From Crossiella sp. CA-258035 (GTDB taxonomy: Bacteria > Actinomycetota > Actinomycetes > Mycobacteriales > Pseudonocardiaceae), in the NCBI RefSeq assembly GCF_030064675.1, contig NZ_CP116413.1, forward strand, positions 4,992,001-5,056,000: a stretch of DNA of 64,000 nt, written 5' to 3'. The position numbers and the translations under genes are program-made. Below, in pieces: positions 49,887-57,750 of the stretch. The notes under the pieces were generated by a model. That model was not told the origin of the DNA, searched no databases, and saw only the letters and a list, made by a program, of their open reading frames with translations. Each line of letters begins with the position of its first letter. Position 1 is the stretch's first letter.

Positions 49887-52184
49887 GTGCACGCAATGGC
49901 TTCGGCGGCACCAGGCAACCTGCCGGTCGAGATGAGCTCCTTCATCGACCGGGCCACGGAGACCGCACGGGCCCGCAGGCTGCTGCTCGACCACCGGCTG
50001 GTCACCCTGACCGGGCCGGGCGGGGTGGGCAAGAGCAGGCTGGCCGCGCGGGTGGCCGGGCAGTCCCGGCGGGCCTTCCCGGACGGGGTGTGGCACGTGG
50101 AGCTGGCCGCGCTGGACGATCCCGGCCTGCTCGCCCAGACCGTGGCCGACCGCCTCGGCGCCACCGAGCGCTCGTCCCGGCCGCCGATGGCCGCGATGCG
50201 GGAGTTCCTGCGCGAGCGGCGGGTGCTGCTGGTGCTGGACAACTGCGAGCACCTGGTGGCCGCCTGCGCCGAGCTGGTCGGCGCGCTGCTGCCGCACGCC
50301 CCCGGCCTGACCGTGCTGACCACCGGCCGCCAGGCCCTGGGCATCGGCGGGGAGCACCTGCTGCCGGTGCCGCCGCTGGACGTGCCACCCACCGGCAGGC
50401 GGCTGACCCTGGAGGAGCTGCGCGGCTTCAGCTCGGTCCGGTTGCTGCTGGCCCGCGGCGGACTCAGCGTGGACGGCCGCAACCGGGAGCCGATCGCCCA
50501 GCTCTGCCGCCGCCTGGAGGGCATCCCGCTGGCCATCGAGCTGGCCGCCGCCCAGCTGCCCGGCAGCGGGCCGGAGGACCTGCTGGCGGAGTTCGAGCAG
50601 CGGTTCGACCTGCTGCTCTGCGCGAGCACCTCGGTGCCCCGGCAGCAGACCATGCGGGCCACCGTGGAGTGGAGCTTCGGCCTGTGCTCCCCGGCCGAGC
50701 GGATCCTGTGGGAGCGGCTGTCGGTGTGCGTCGGCGGGTTCGACCTGGCCGCCGCCGAGGAGATCGCCACCGGCGAGGACCTGACCCGCGGCCAGGTGCT
50801 GGACGCGCTGACCGGGCTGGTGGACAAGTCGGTGGTCAGCCGGGTCGAGGGCGAGGGCACGGCCAGGTACCGGATGCTGGAGACCATCCGCCAGTACGGC
50901 CGGGACCGGTTGATCGGCCAGGGCCGGCTGCTCCGCTGGCGGCGCCGGCACCGGGACCACTACCTGCGGCTGGCGATCGCTTTCGACCGGGGCTGGCACG
51001 GACCGGAGCAGGCGCGCTGGAGCAGGCGCTGCGACGCCGAGCTGGGCAACCTGCGGGCCGCGCTGGAGTTCAGCCTGGCCGAGCCCGGCGGCGCGCAGGT
51101 GGCGCTGCGGCTGGTCACCGCGCTCAACTGGTACTGGGCGGTGTGCGGGGCCACCGAGGAGGGCCAGCTGTGGCTGACCCGCGCGCTGGGCGCCGCCCCG
51201 GAGCCGACCGAGCTGCGGGCCACCGCGCTGTGGGTGACCGCGCAGGTCGCGGCGGTGCGCGGGGACCTGGCCACCATGCACGCCGCGGTGCTGGAGTGCG
51301 AGGAACTGGCCCGCGAGCTGGGCTCGGCGCGCGTGCTGGCCTACGCGGTGCAGTACCGGGCCACTTGGGTCATGTACGCCGGCGACACCAGCGCCGGGGT
51401 CACGCTCTACCAGGAGGCGATCGAGCGCCAGCTCGACGTCGGCGACCAGCTGGGCGCGAGCTTGGCGATGGTGCAGCAGGCGCTGTGCCACTGCCTGCGC
51501 GCTGACCCGGCGCAGCAGGACCTGGTGCACGCGGTGGCGCGCTGCGAGGAGGCGATCGCGATCGCGGAGCCCACGGGCGAGGTGTGGATCCGCACCTGGG
51601 CGCAGACGCTGACCGGGCTGGCGCACTGGCTGGACGGGCAACCCGCGGCGGCGCTGCCGTTGCTGCTGGAGAGCATCCGGGGCAAGCGCAGCTTCGCCGA
51701 CCGCGCCGGCCTCGGCCTGACCCTGGAGGTCCTGTCCTGGGCCTTCGCCGCGCAGGGGCGGCACACCGCGGCGGCCTGCCTGACCGGCGCGGTGGAGTCG
51801 GTGCTGACCCCGGTGGGCACCAGCTTCTTCAGCGCCGACGCGATAGCCCGGCACCGGGCCGAGACGACCGCGCGGATCCGCCAGGCCCTCTCCGCCGGCG
51901 CGTTCGAGGCCGCGCGGCGGCGCGGGCTGCGCTTCGACCTGGACCAGGCGGTGACCTACGCCGAGGCCGAGCTGGTCGCCCCGGCCGTGCCGAGCACGCT
52001 GACCCGGCGGCAGCTGGAGGTGGCCCACCTGGTGGCGCGGGGGTTGAGCAACAAGGAGATCGCCCGCGAGCTGACCATCGCCCAGCGCACCGCGGAGGCG
52101 CACCTGGAGCACATCCTGGCCCGGCTCGGGCTGCGGTCCAGGGCGCAGGTGGCGGCCTGGGTGGCCGAGCAGCTCAGGCCGTGA
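49887..52184 (+). CDS. LuxR-family regulator with NB-ARC-type ATPase domain
   Basis: A 765-residue regulator of the LuxR/MalT-like (LAL) type. The P-loop is LTGPGGVGKSRLAARVAGQS near residue 36, Walker B VLLVLDNCEHLV near 115, followed by a helical repeat region. The C-terminal LuxR helix-turn-helix reads LTRRQLEVAHLVARGLSNKE and ELTIAQRTAEAHLEHILARL. Start GTG 49887 has GGAGAG nine bases upstream; an ATG at 49896 is another option. It reads away from the STAS gene and overlaps the S4 gene at its 3' end by 11 bp. Target genes are not known. Confidence 0.87.
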   Translation: MHAMASAAPGNLPVEMSSFIDRATETARARRLLLDHRLVTLTGPGGVGKSRLAARVAGQSRRAFPDGVWHVELAALDDPGLLAQTVADRLGATERSSRPPMAAMREFLRERRVLLVLDNCEHLVAACAELVGALLPHAPGLTVLTTGRQALGIGGEHLLPVPPLDVPPTGRRLTLEELRGFSSVRLLLARGGLSVDGRNREPIAQLCRRLEGIPLAIELAAAQLPGSGPEDLLAEFEQRFDLLLCASTSVPRQQTMRATVEWSFGLCSPAERILWERLSVCVGGFDLAAAEEIATGEDLTRGQVLDALTGLVDKSVVSRVEGEGTARYRMLETIRQYGRDRLIGQGRLLRWRRRHRDHYLRLAIAFDRGWHGPEQARWSRRCDAELGNLRAALEFSLAEPGGAQVALRLVTALNWYWAVCGATEEGQLWLTRALGAAPEPTELRATALWVTAQVAAVRGDLATMHAAVLECEELARELGSARVLAYAVQYRATWVMYAGDTSAGVTLYQEAIERQLDVGDQLGASLAMVQQALCHCLRADPAQQDLVHAVARCEEAIAIAEPTGEVWIRTWAQTLTGLAHWLDGQPAAALPLLLESIRGKRSFADRAGLGLTLEVLSWAFAAQGRHTAAACLTGAVESVLTPVGTSFFSADAIARHRAETTARIRQALSAGAFEAARRRGLRFDLDQAVTYAEAELVAPAVPSTLTRRQLEVAHLVARGLSNKEIARELTIAQRTAEAHLEHILARLGLRSRAQVAAWVAEQLRP

Positions 52185-52404
52185 CCAACCTGGCCTTCTC
52201 CTCGCCCACCGCGACCACGTCGCCGTCGCGCAGCTGGGCGCCGCGCCGGGTCTCCACCCGCCCGTTCACGGTGACCTCTTCCTCCTCGATCAGCGACTTC
52301 GCCTGCCCGCCGTCCTCGGCCAGCCCGGCCAGCTTGAGGAACTGACCGAGCCGGATCATGTCGTCGGTGATCTCCACCGTGCGGATGCCCATGGCGGGAA
52401 TCAT
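52174..52404 (-). CDS. S4-domain RNA-binding protein
   Basis: A 76-residue protein of the RlbA/YaaA type with one S4 domain: RLGQFLKLAGLAEDGGQAKS, then LIEEEEVTVNGRVETRRGAQ, then LRDGDVVAVG. It probably binds structured RNA or ribosomes. The ATG at 52404 begins one base after the mhqD-like stop, giving TGAG-ATG, so it is likely cotranslated; ATG 52392 is an alternative. It is the last gene of the operon with the quinone-type dioxygenase. Confidence 0.83.
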   Translation of the reverse strand: MIPAMGIRTVEITDDMIRLGQFLKLAGLAEDGGQAKSLIEEEEVTVNGRVETRRGAQLRDGDVVAVGEEKARLVTA

Positions 52405-52405
52405 C

Positions 52406-53008
52406 TCAGGCGTTGAGCCAGTCGGCCGCGGCCCGGGCCGCTTCCAGGGTGAGCTGGTGCCCGCCCGGGTGGCGGAAGGCGGTGACCTCCGCGCCGCGGG
52501 CCCGCAGCGTCGCCTCCAGTCGGTCCACCGAGGCCAGTGGCGCCATCTGGTCGGCGGTGCCGTTGGCCAGGAACACCCTGCTGCCGGTGAGATCCGTGCC
52601 GGGGTCCTCGGGCAGCGGGCTCATCGCGGCGAACAGGGCCGCCTCGCGCAGCACCTCCGGGTGCAGCAGCGTGACCGCGGCGGCGATGTTGGCCCCGTTG
52701 GAGAAGCCGACCGCGACCAGCCGCCGCTCCCCCAGCCCGTACTCCTCCTTGGCCGCCAGGATGAACTCGGCCAGCTCGCCCGCGCGGCGGCGCACGTCCT
52801 CGTGGTCGAAGACGCCCTCGGCCAGGCGGCGGAACCAGCGGGCCATGCCGTGCTCGGACACCGGGCCCAGCGGCGCGAGGGTGGCCGAGGCGGGACTCAG
52901 GTGCTCGGCCAGTCCCAGGAGGTCCTCCGGGCCGCCGCCGGTGCCGTGCAACAGCAGCAGCACCGGCGCGGCAGGGTCGCCCGCGCGGAACCGGTGGGTC
53001 AGGCTCAC
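52406..53008 (-). CDS. Alpha/beta hydrolase (MhqD/phospholipase-carboxylesterase type)
   Basis: A 200-residue carboxylesterase-like hydrolase. It has LLLHGTGGGPEDLLGLAEHL, nucleophile GFSNGANIAAAV near residue 110 and His in RHPGGHQLTLEA near 184. GTG 53008 overlaps the stop of the upstream dioxygenase as GTGA. MhqD proteins sit beside ring-cleaving dioxygenases in quinone resistance operons; this gene fits the same arrangement. Confidence 0.86.
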   Translation of the reverse strand: MSLTHRFRAGDPAAPVLLLLHGTGGGPEDLLGLAEHLSPASATLAPLGPVSEHGMARWFRRLAEGVFDHEDVRRRAGELAEFILAAKEEYGLGERRLVAVGFSNGANIAAAVTLLHPEVLREAALFAAMSPLPEDPGTDLTGSRVFLANGTADQMAPLASVDRLEATLRARGAEVTAFRHPGGHQLTLEAARAAADWLNA

Positions 53009-53949
53009 GCCGGGAGCTCCAGCTTCGGCAGCGCGCGCTGGATCTGCTCGCGGCTGGGCTCCAGCCACGGCGGCAGCTTCAGCGCGCGGCCCAGCTCCAG
53101 CAGCGGCTCGTCGGCGGCGAAGCCGGGGCCGTCGGTGGCCACCTCCAGCAGGGTGCCGCCGGGCTCGCGGAAGTAGATGGACCGGAAGTACTGCCGGTCC
53201 AGGATCTCGGTGACCCGGACGCCCCGGTCGAGCAGCTCGTCCCGCCAGGACACCTGGGTGGCATCGTCCGGCACCCGCCAGGCCACGTGGTGCACGGTGC
53301 CGACCGCGACCAGCCCGCGCTCGTCCCCGGGACGCACCAGCACGTCCACCAGGGACCCCGGACCGCCGTCCCCGGCCTCGAACCGCAGCCGGTTGCCCTC
53401 CTGGCCGACGAAGCGCAGGCCGAGGTCCTCGGTCAGGGTGCCCGCGGTGGCCTGTTCCGCGGTGACGGACAGGGTCACCGAGTGCAGGCCGCGGATGGCG
53501 TGCTCGGGCGGGACCAGGCCGTGGTCCCAGGGATCGCGCGGATCCTCCTGCGGGTGCGCCACCAGGGACAGCTCCAGGCCGTCCGGGTCGCGGAACAGCA
53601 GGGCTTCCTCGCCGTCGCGGCCCTTGATCTCGCTGACCGGCGCGCCGGCCTCGGCCAGGTGCTGCCGCCACCAGCCGAGCGAGGACTCCGGCACGGAGAA
53701 GGAGGTGGTGGTCGCCTGCCCGGTGCCGTGCCTGCCCAGGGGCGCGTCCTTCCACGGGAAGAAGGTGATCAGCGAGCCGGGCCGGCCGGAGCCGTCGCCG
53801 TAGTAGAGGTGGTAGGTGCCGGGGTCGTCGAAGTTGACCGTGGTCTTGACCAGGCGCAGACCGAGTGCGCGCAGGTAGAACTCGACGTTGCGCTGGGGGT
53901 CGCCGCCGATCGCGGTGACGTGGTGCAGCCCGCTGGTCTGGATGCTCAT
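53005..53949 (-). CDS. Ring-cleaving dioxygenase, MhqO/hydroquinone type
   Basis: A 314-residue protein with two vicinal-oxygen-chelate modules. Motifs are GLHHVTAIGGDPQRNVEFY, RLVKTTVNFDDPGTYHLYYG, HHVAWRVPDDATQVSW and YFREPGGTLLEVATDGPGF; His in LHHV and Glu in LLEV are the likely metal ligands. It cleaves hydroquinone-type substrates. It is cotranscribed with the MhqD-like hydrolase and an S4 protein, and is divergent from a MarR regulator. Confidence 0.88.
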   Translation of the reverse strand: MSIQTSGLHHVTAIGGDPQRNVEFYLRALGLRLVKTTVNFDDPGTYHLYYGDGSGRPGSLITFFPWKDAPLGRHGTGQATTTSFSVPESSLGWWRQHLAEAGAPVSEIKGRDGEEALLFRDPDGLELSLVAHPQEDPRDPWDHGLVPPEHAIRGLHSVTLSVTAEQATAGTLTEDLGLRFVGQEGNRLRFEAGDGGPGSLVDVLVRPGDERGLVAVGTVHHVAWRVPDDATQVSWRDELLDRGVRVTEILDRQYFRSIYFREPGGTLLEVATDGPGFAADEPLLELGRALKLPPWLEPSREQIQRALPKLELPA

Positions 53950-53973
53950 GCCAGAGACGCTACGCCGGGATTA

Positions 53974-53987
53974 TCTTCCTCGCAAGA
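53974..53987. promoter_or_regulatory. MarR-type operator between mhqO and mhqR
   Basis: TCTT-CCTCGC-AAGA is a perfect 4-bp inverted repeat (with a wider ATCTT...AAGAAG), close to the ATCTTNNAAGAT-like boxes of MarR/MhqR regulators, in the 75-bp divergent region. Confidence 0.55.
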
Positions 53988-54024
53988 AGTTTCCCCGGAA
54001 GGGGTGCATGGCTATGCTGACGGC

Positions 54025-54498
54025 ATGACCGAGCCGGACAAGATCGCCGATGACGAGATCATCACCTGGTGGGGACTGGTGATCGAGGGCTACCTGGCCA
54101 CCCAGGACCGCCTGATGAGCGAGATCGCGGAGAAGTTCGGCCTGCAACCGGCCCCCTTCGACATCCTGCTGCGGCTGATCCGCTCCGAGGGCCACCGGAT
54201 GCAGATGACCAGGCTGGCCACCGAGGCCGCGCTCACCAGCGGCGGGTTCACCAAGGTGGCCGACCGCATGGTCAAGGCGGGACTGATCCGCCGGGAGCCG
54301 TGCGAGAACGACCGCAGGGTCACCTACGCGGTGCTGACCGAGCACGGCGCGGAAGTGGCGGCGGCGGCCCGCCGGGCCGGTGCGGACAACCTGCGCCGCA
54401 CCGTGCTCACCCCGCTCGGGTCCGAGCAGGCCGCCGCCCTCGCCGAAGCCATGCGCACGTTGCGCGAGACCAACGGCACGCGCTCGACGGTGAGCTGA
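54025..54498 (+). CDS. MarR-family regulator (MhqR-like)
   Basis: A 157-residue MarR protein. The winged helix contains RLATEAALTSGGFTKVADRM and KAGLIRREPCENDRRVTYAV; a Cys (EPCEND) lies at the wing and could sense quinones or oxidation (inference). ATG 54025. By position it should repress the divergent mhqO-mhqD-S4 operon. Confidence 0.88.
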   Translation: MTEPDKIADDEIITWWGLVIEGYLATQDRLMSEIAEKFGLQPAPFDILLRLIRSEGHRMQMTRLATEAALTSGGFTKVADRMVKAGLIRREPCENDRRVTYAVLTEHGAEVAAAARRAGADNLRRTVLTPLGSEQAAALAEAMRTLRETNGTRSTVS

Positions 54499-54678
54499 GG
54501 GAGGACTCCCAGGACCGGGTCGGGCCTCAACGGTGTGGTGGCGCGGCGCTGGTTCGCGGGATCACCGCGTCAGCGCCTCGATGCCGTCCACTCCGGAAAT
54601 CACCCGGTCGGGGAAGGTAAAACTGTCGGTCCGGATCTCGGAGGGGTCGTCGAGACCGGGACGTTATTACGAAACGAG
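54499..54678. other. Intergenic stretch with coding-like remnant
   Basis: No gene is called here. On the minus strand, after the stop of the small gene at 54679 and two further TAA stops in the same frame, a run of about 30 codons (54664 down to 54565) is open with high third-base GC and no start codon; it ends in TGA. This may be the decayed tail of a longer gene. Confidence 0.4.
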
Positions 54679-54843
54679 TCAGTCCAGTCCGCGCACAATG
54701 TGCGGCTCGAACGTCTCGTCGTCCAGCAACCACTGCGGGATCGGGCTCCCGGCCACCTGGCGCGACCTGCTCTGGCGCTCGGCCTGCACCGGGAGCCCGA
54801 CCCTGGGCGCGGGCTCGGTGCGTTCTCGGACCTGTTCCATCAT
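54679..54843 (-). CDS. Small protein of 54 residues, unknown
   Basis: A short reading frame starting ATGATG at 54843 and ending TGA at 54679. The product ends with SPIPQWLLDDETFEPHIVRG followed by LD, acidic and Trp-containing, after an Arg/Gln-rich first half. About nine in ten third positions are G or C, as in real genes here. No family recognised; peptides of this shape also occur as RiPP precursors, but no modifying enzyme is near. The Shine-Dalgarno (AAAGGCGG) is far from the start, so it is tentative. Confidence 0.4.
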   Translation of the reverse strand: MMEQVRERTEPAPRVGLPVQAERQSRSRQVAGSPIPQWLLDDETFEPHIVRGLD

Positions 54844-55043
54844 GACGGCTACCGCCTTTCGTGTGTGTCGGCTATCACGTTAGAGGAAGGGTGGCCTTTC
54901 GCGCTCGGGTATATGCAGAACACTGGTCGAAATACGGATCGCTTATCACTCCTTCCGCTCCGGCCCGCAGGGTGGAGGCGGGTGATCATCTTCCGCGGGC
55001 ACCCCATAGGGTGTTCGCGCAGACACGGAAGGTGGGCGGGATC
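54844..55043. other. Divergent intergenic region
   Basis: About 200 bp upstream of the small minus-strand gene and the plus-strand J-domain gene. It holds no convincing gene. The sequence is somewhat less GC-rich (around GATAGCCGACACACG and AGAACACTGGTC), so promoters for both neighbours probably lie here, but no clear -35/-10 pair can be assigned. Confidence 0.4.
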
Positions 55044-56237
55044 GTGGGCGCGGTCGACTACTACGAGCTGCTTGGCGTCGGCCGGACCGCGACCGCGGCG
55101 GAGATCAAGACCGCCTATCGCGCGCTGGCCAAGGTCATGCACCCGGACGCCGGTGGCACCTCGGGCTCCTTCCGGCTGCTGCGCGAGGCCTACGAGACGC
55201 TCAACGACCCGGACCGGCGGGCCGACTACGACCGCGGCGAGGACGACGAGGACGACTGGGACGAGACCGAGGACTGGATCGACGAGTCCGACATCGAGGT
55301 CACCGTCGAGGCCCCGGAACCGCCCCGCCGCGGCACCCGGCAGCGGGCCAGGCCGTGGCCGCGCACCGGCGCCGCGCGCAGGACCCGCACCTTCGGCCCG
55401 GACCCGGAGTTCACCCCGGCCATGCCGCGGCTGGACCCGGACACCATCCCGTGGTGGCCCGAGGTCGACCCGGTGGAGCGGGTGCGCCTGGTGCCGCCGA
55501 CCGGCCCGGGCCACGGGCCCGCCTTCGGCTCGCTGGCGGCCTGGCTGGCGATGTGGGTGCTGCTGCCCGCGCTGACCGGCTCGGCGTGGCTGATCGGCCT
55601 GTGGCTGGCCGTCTTCGCCGGGGTCACCGGGGTGACCCTGCACCTGTGGCGCGGGCAGCTGGCGGCGGGCCGCGCGGACCGGGAGTTCACCGCCGAGTTC
55701 GGCATCCGCACCGTGTTCGGGCGGCCCGGCGCGGAGGAGGGCGATGTCGCCGAGCAGCTCACCGCGCGGCTGCTCGGCCGCTACCTGACCCGGCTGCCGG
55801 GGGTGCGCATCTTCCACGGGCTGGCCTGGCCGGACTCGGTGTTCGCCGACATCGACCACGCCGTGCTCTGCGGGCGGCGGCTGGTGCTGATCGAGTCGAA
55901 GCTGTGGCTGCCCGGCCACTACACCGCCGACGACACCGGCGCGCTGCGCCGCAACGGCCACCCCTACCGCGGCGGCGGCACCCGGCTGCCCGAGGGCGTG
56001 GAGGCCTTCCGCGACCTGCTGCCCGAGGTGGAGGTGCGCGGGGTGCTGGTGCTCTACCCCAACCGGGCCGGGGAGATCACCACCGGCGAGGCGCCGGAGG
56101 TGGCCGCCCCGCCGATGAGCCCTGAGCAGTTCATCGCCGAGATCGGGCAGTGGCTGGCCGCCGAGCCCAGCACGGTGGACCGGGACCTGTTCCGGGTGGT
56201 GCTGGGCCAGGTGGTGCAGCCGGAGAGCGCCAGCTAG
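55044..56237 (+). CDS. J-domain/NERD fusion membrane protein
   Basis: A 397-residue fusion. The N-terminal DnaJ J-domain (YYELLGVGRTATAAEIKTAY) carries the HPD motif in KVMHPDAGG, the Hsp70 contact. An acidic linker (DDEDDWDETEDWIDESD) leads to a paired transmembrane segment near residues 155-195 (SLAAWLAMWVLLPALTGSAW, then LIGLWLAVFAGVTGVTLHLW). The C-terminal NERD-like domain has LPGVRIFHGLAWPD and LVLIESKLWLP, matching the nuclease-related fold (Glu-x-Lys). Start GTG 55044. J plus NERD is an unusual pairing. Confidence 0.82.
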   Translation: MGAVDYYELLGVGRTATAAEIKTAYRALAKVMHPDAGGTSGSFRLLREAYETLNDPDRRADYDRGEDDEDDWDETEDWIDESDIEVTVEAPEPPRRGTRQRARPWPRTGAARRTRTFGPDPEFTPAMPRLDPDTIPWWPEVDPVERVRLVPPTGPGHGPAFGSLAAWLAMWVLLPALTGSAWLIGLWLAVFAGVTGVTLHLWRGQLAAGRADREFTAEFGIRTVFGRPGAEEGDVAEQLTARLLGRYLTRLPGVRIFHGLAWPDSVFADIDHAVLCGRRLVLIESKLWLPGHYTADDTGALRRNGHPYRGGGTRLPEGVEAFRDLLPEVEVRGVLVLYPNRAGEITTGEAPEVAAPPMSPEQFIAEIGQWLAAEPSTVDRDLFRVVLGQVVQPESAS

Positions 56238-56596
56238 GACGGCACCGGGGTGCGGCGGCGGGCCACGCCAGGGGTGTATCCCGCCTGCTCGGCCTCGGCG
56301 GCCGAGGCGAACCAGATGTCGCCCTTGGTGCGGTTGAAGTAGGGCGAGTCCGGGGTGTGGTAGCGCTTGGTCCGGGTGTTGCCCTTGACCGAGCCGAGGA
56401 TGACCTCCGCGGCCGGTTCCGGTTGCGGCAGCGCGGTTTCCACCACCTGCGGCAGGACCTCGACCACCTCGGTGACCACCGGGGTCGGTACCCGGCGCTC
56501 GGCCAGCGGGCGCACCAGCAGCAGCCAGCTCAGCAGGCCGCCGGTGAGGAAGGAGGCCAGGCACAGCAGGAAGACCTGCCAGAACAACCACATCAT
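56234..56596 (-). CDS. ArfC-like channel accessory protein (sunset domain)
   Basis: A 120-residue membrane protein. The N-terminal helix (MMWLFWQVFLLCLASFLTGG) is followed by a linker and the so-called sunset domain: GNTRTKRYHTPDSPYF, NRTKGDIWFASAAEAEQAGY. This is the C-terminal layout of ArfC, the accessory protein encoded with the OmpATb channel ArfA in mycobacteria. ATGATG start 56596 follows AGGAGCG. It lies 10 bp downstream of the ArfA-like gene and overlaps the convergent J-domain gene by four bases. Confidence 0.83.
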   Translation of the reverse strand: MMWLFWQVFLLCLASFLTGGLLSWLLLVRPLAERRVPTPVVTEVVEVLPQVVETALPQPEPAAEVILGSVKGNTRTKRYHTPDSPYFNRTKGDIWFASAAEAEQAGYTPGVARRRTPVPS

Positions 56597-56606
56597 CGTT
56601 TCGCTC

Positions 56607-57656
56607 CTAGCTGACGGCGACCCGCGCGCGGCGCAGGTGCGGGACGAAGGTCTCCGGGCCGGGCTCGACCCTGGCCACGGTGGTGATCAGCTCACGCGGA
56701 ACCCCTTGTCCGGCAAGCAGGTCGCGCACCAGCTCGGCGCGCCGGCCGGCCAGCTTGCGCGGGTCGACGCCGGGCGGCTGCTCCTCCGAGGCCCAGGCGG
56801 TGACCGTGATCAGCGACTTGGGCGCCACCCGCAGCAGCCTGCCGACCCGCTCCACCAGCCGGGGCCCGTGCCCCTCGCCCCAGCGCACGGTGGCCGCCTC
56901 GAAGCTGATCCCGCCCGCGCCCTCGACCATCCGGCCGACCGCGGCGTCCAGCGCCCGGATGTCCACAGTGGACGGCAGCGGCGAGGGCCCGACGGTGAGC
57001 CCGTCCGCGCTGACCGGCCCGGCCCACCGGGTGCGCAGCCGCTCGATGAGGGTGTTGCGCTGGTCGGCGTCGGCGACCACCCCGCGCACGGTCACGGCCT
57101 CGGGCCGGATGGCCACGGTGAGGTCCGCGCCCCTGGTCTCGGCGGCGGCCTGGGCCAGCCGGGCCAGCTCCTCGGCTGGCAGGTCGGGACCGGTGCCGTG
57201 CGCGGTCAGCGTCAGGTCGGTGACCTGGTGGCCGGGACAGCGGGCGGTGACCGCGTCCAGCAGCCGCCGGGTGGCCAGCTCGCTGTGGCCGGTGGCCGAG
57301 ACCATTAACTCGCCGTCGCGCACCCGCAGCTGCACCGGGGTGGTGGCCAGCTCGCGGGCCACCACCGAGTCCACGCCGGGCAGGTTGGCCACCATGGTGC
57401 TCAGCGCGGCCAGCCGCTCCCCCGGCAGTCCGGCGAGGGTCAGCTCCCGGCCCGCCGCGGCCACCTGGGCGTCCGGGTGCCCGGCCCCGCCCAGCGCGGC
57501 ACGGGCCTTGGCGCTGAGCTCGTGCTCGATCCTCGGCCCGGCCACGGCCACACCAAGACCGGCCAGCAGCACGGGCACCACGACCGCGGTCAGCGCCCAG
57601 CCGATCCACTGTGGACGGGGGTGCGGCGGGGCTTGCGGGTCTGCTGTCTGGTCCAT
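56607..57656 (-). CDS. ArfA/OmpATb-like membrane protein
   Basis: A 349-residue protein. A membrane anchor (IGWALTAVVVPVLLAGLGVA, about residues 17-36) is followed by BON-like modules (LTLAGLPGERLAALSTMVAN and AVTVRGVVADADQRNTLIER) and a C-terminal OmpA-like domain (LITVTAWASEEQPPGVDPRK, then LAGRRAELVRDLLAGQGVPR). This is the organisation of mycobacterial OmpATb (ArfA), a channel-forming protein needed for growth at low pH through ammonia secretion. Whether it does this here is unknown. Start ATG 57656 or GTG 57662 is uncertain as no Shine-Dalgarno is visible. ArfB has not been recognised. Confidence 0.85.
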   Translation of the reverse strand: MDQTADPQAPPHPRPQWIGWALTAVVVPVLLAGLGVAVAGPRIEHELSAKARAALGGAGHPDAQVAAAGRELTLAGLPGERLAALSTMVANLPGVDSVVARELATTPVQLRVRDGELMVSATGHSELATRRLLDAVTARCPGHQVTDLTLTAHGTGPDLPAEELARLAQAAAETRGADLTVAIRPEAVTVRGVVADADQRNTLIERLRTRWAGPVSADGLTVGPSPLPSTVDIRALDAAVGRMVEGAGGISFEAATVRWGEGHGPRLVERVGRLLRVAPKSLITVTAWASEEQPPGVDPRKLAGRRAELVRDLLAGQGVPRELITTVARVEPGPETFVPHLRRARVAVS

Positions 57657-57750
57657 GGGCACCGGGTTGTAGCGAAACGCGCCGCGCTCGCGCCAGCTCG
57701 CTGCGGGCTATCCTGGTGACACGCCGGAGAGTTCACCTGGTTCAGCGATC

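Noticed and set aside
54535-55044. Plus-strand open frames extending upstream of the J-domain gene
   Set aside because: They lack a ribosome-binding site and motifs, and the typical J-domain start is at 55044.
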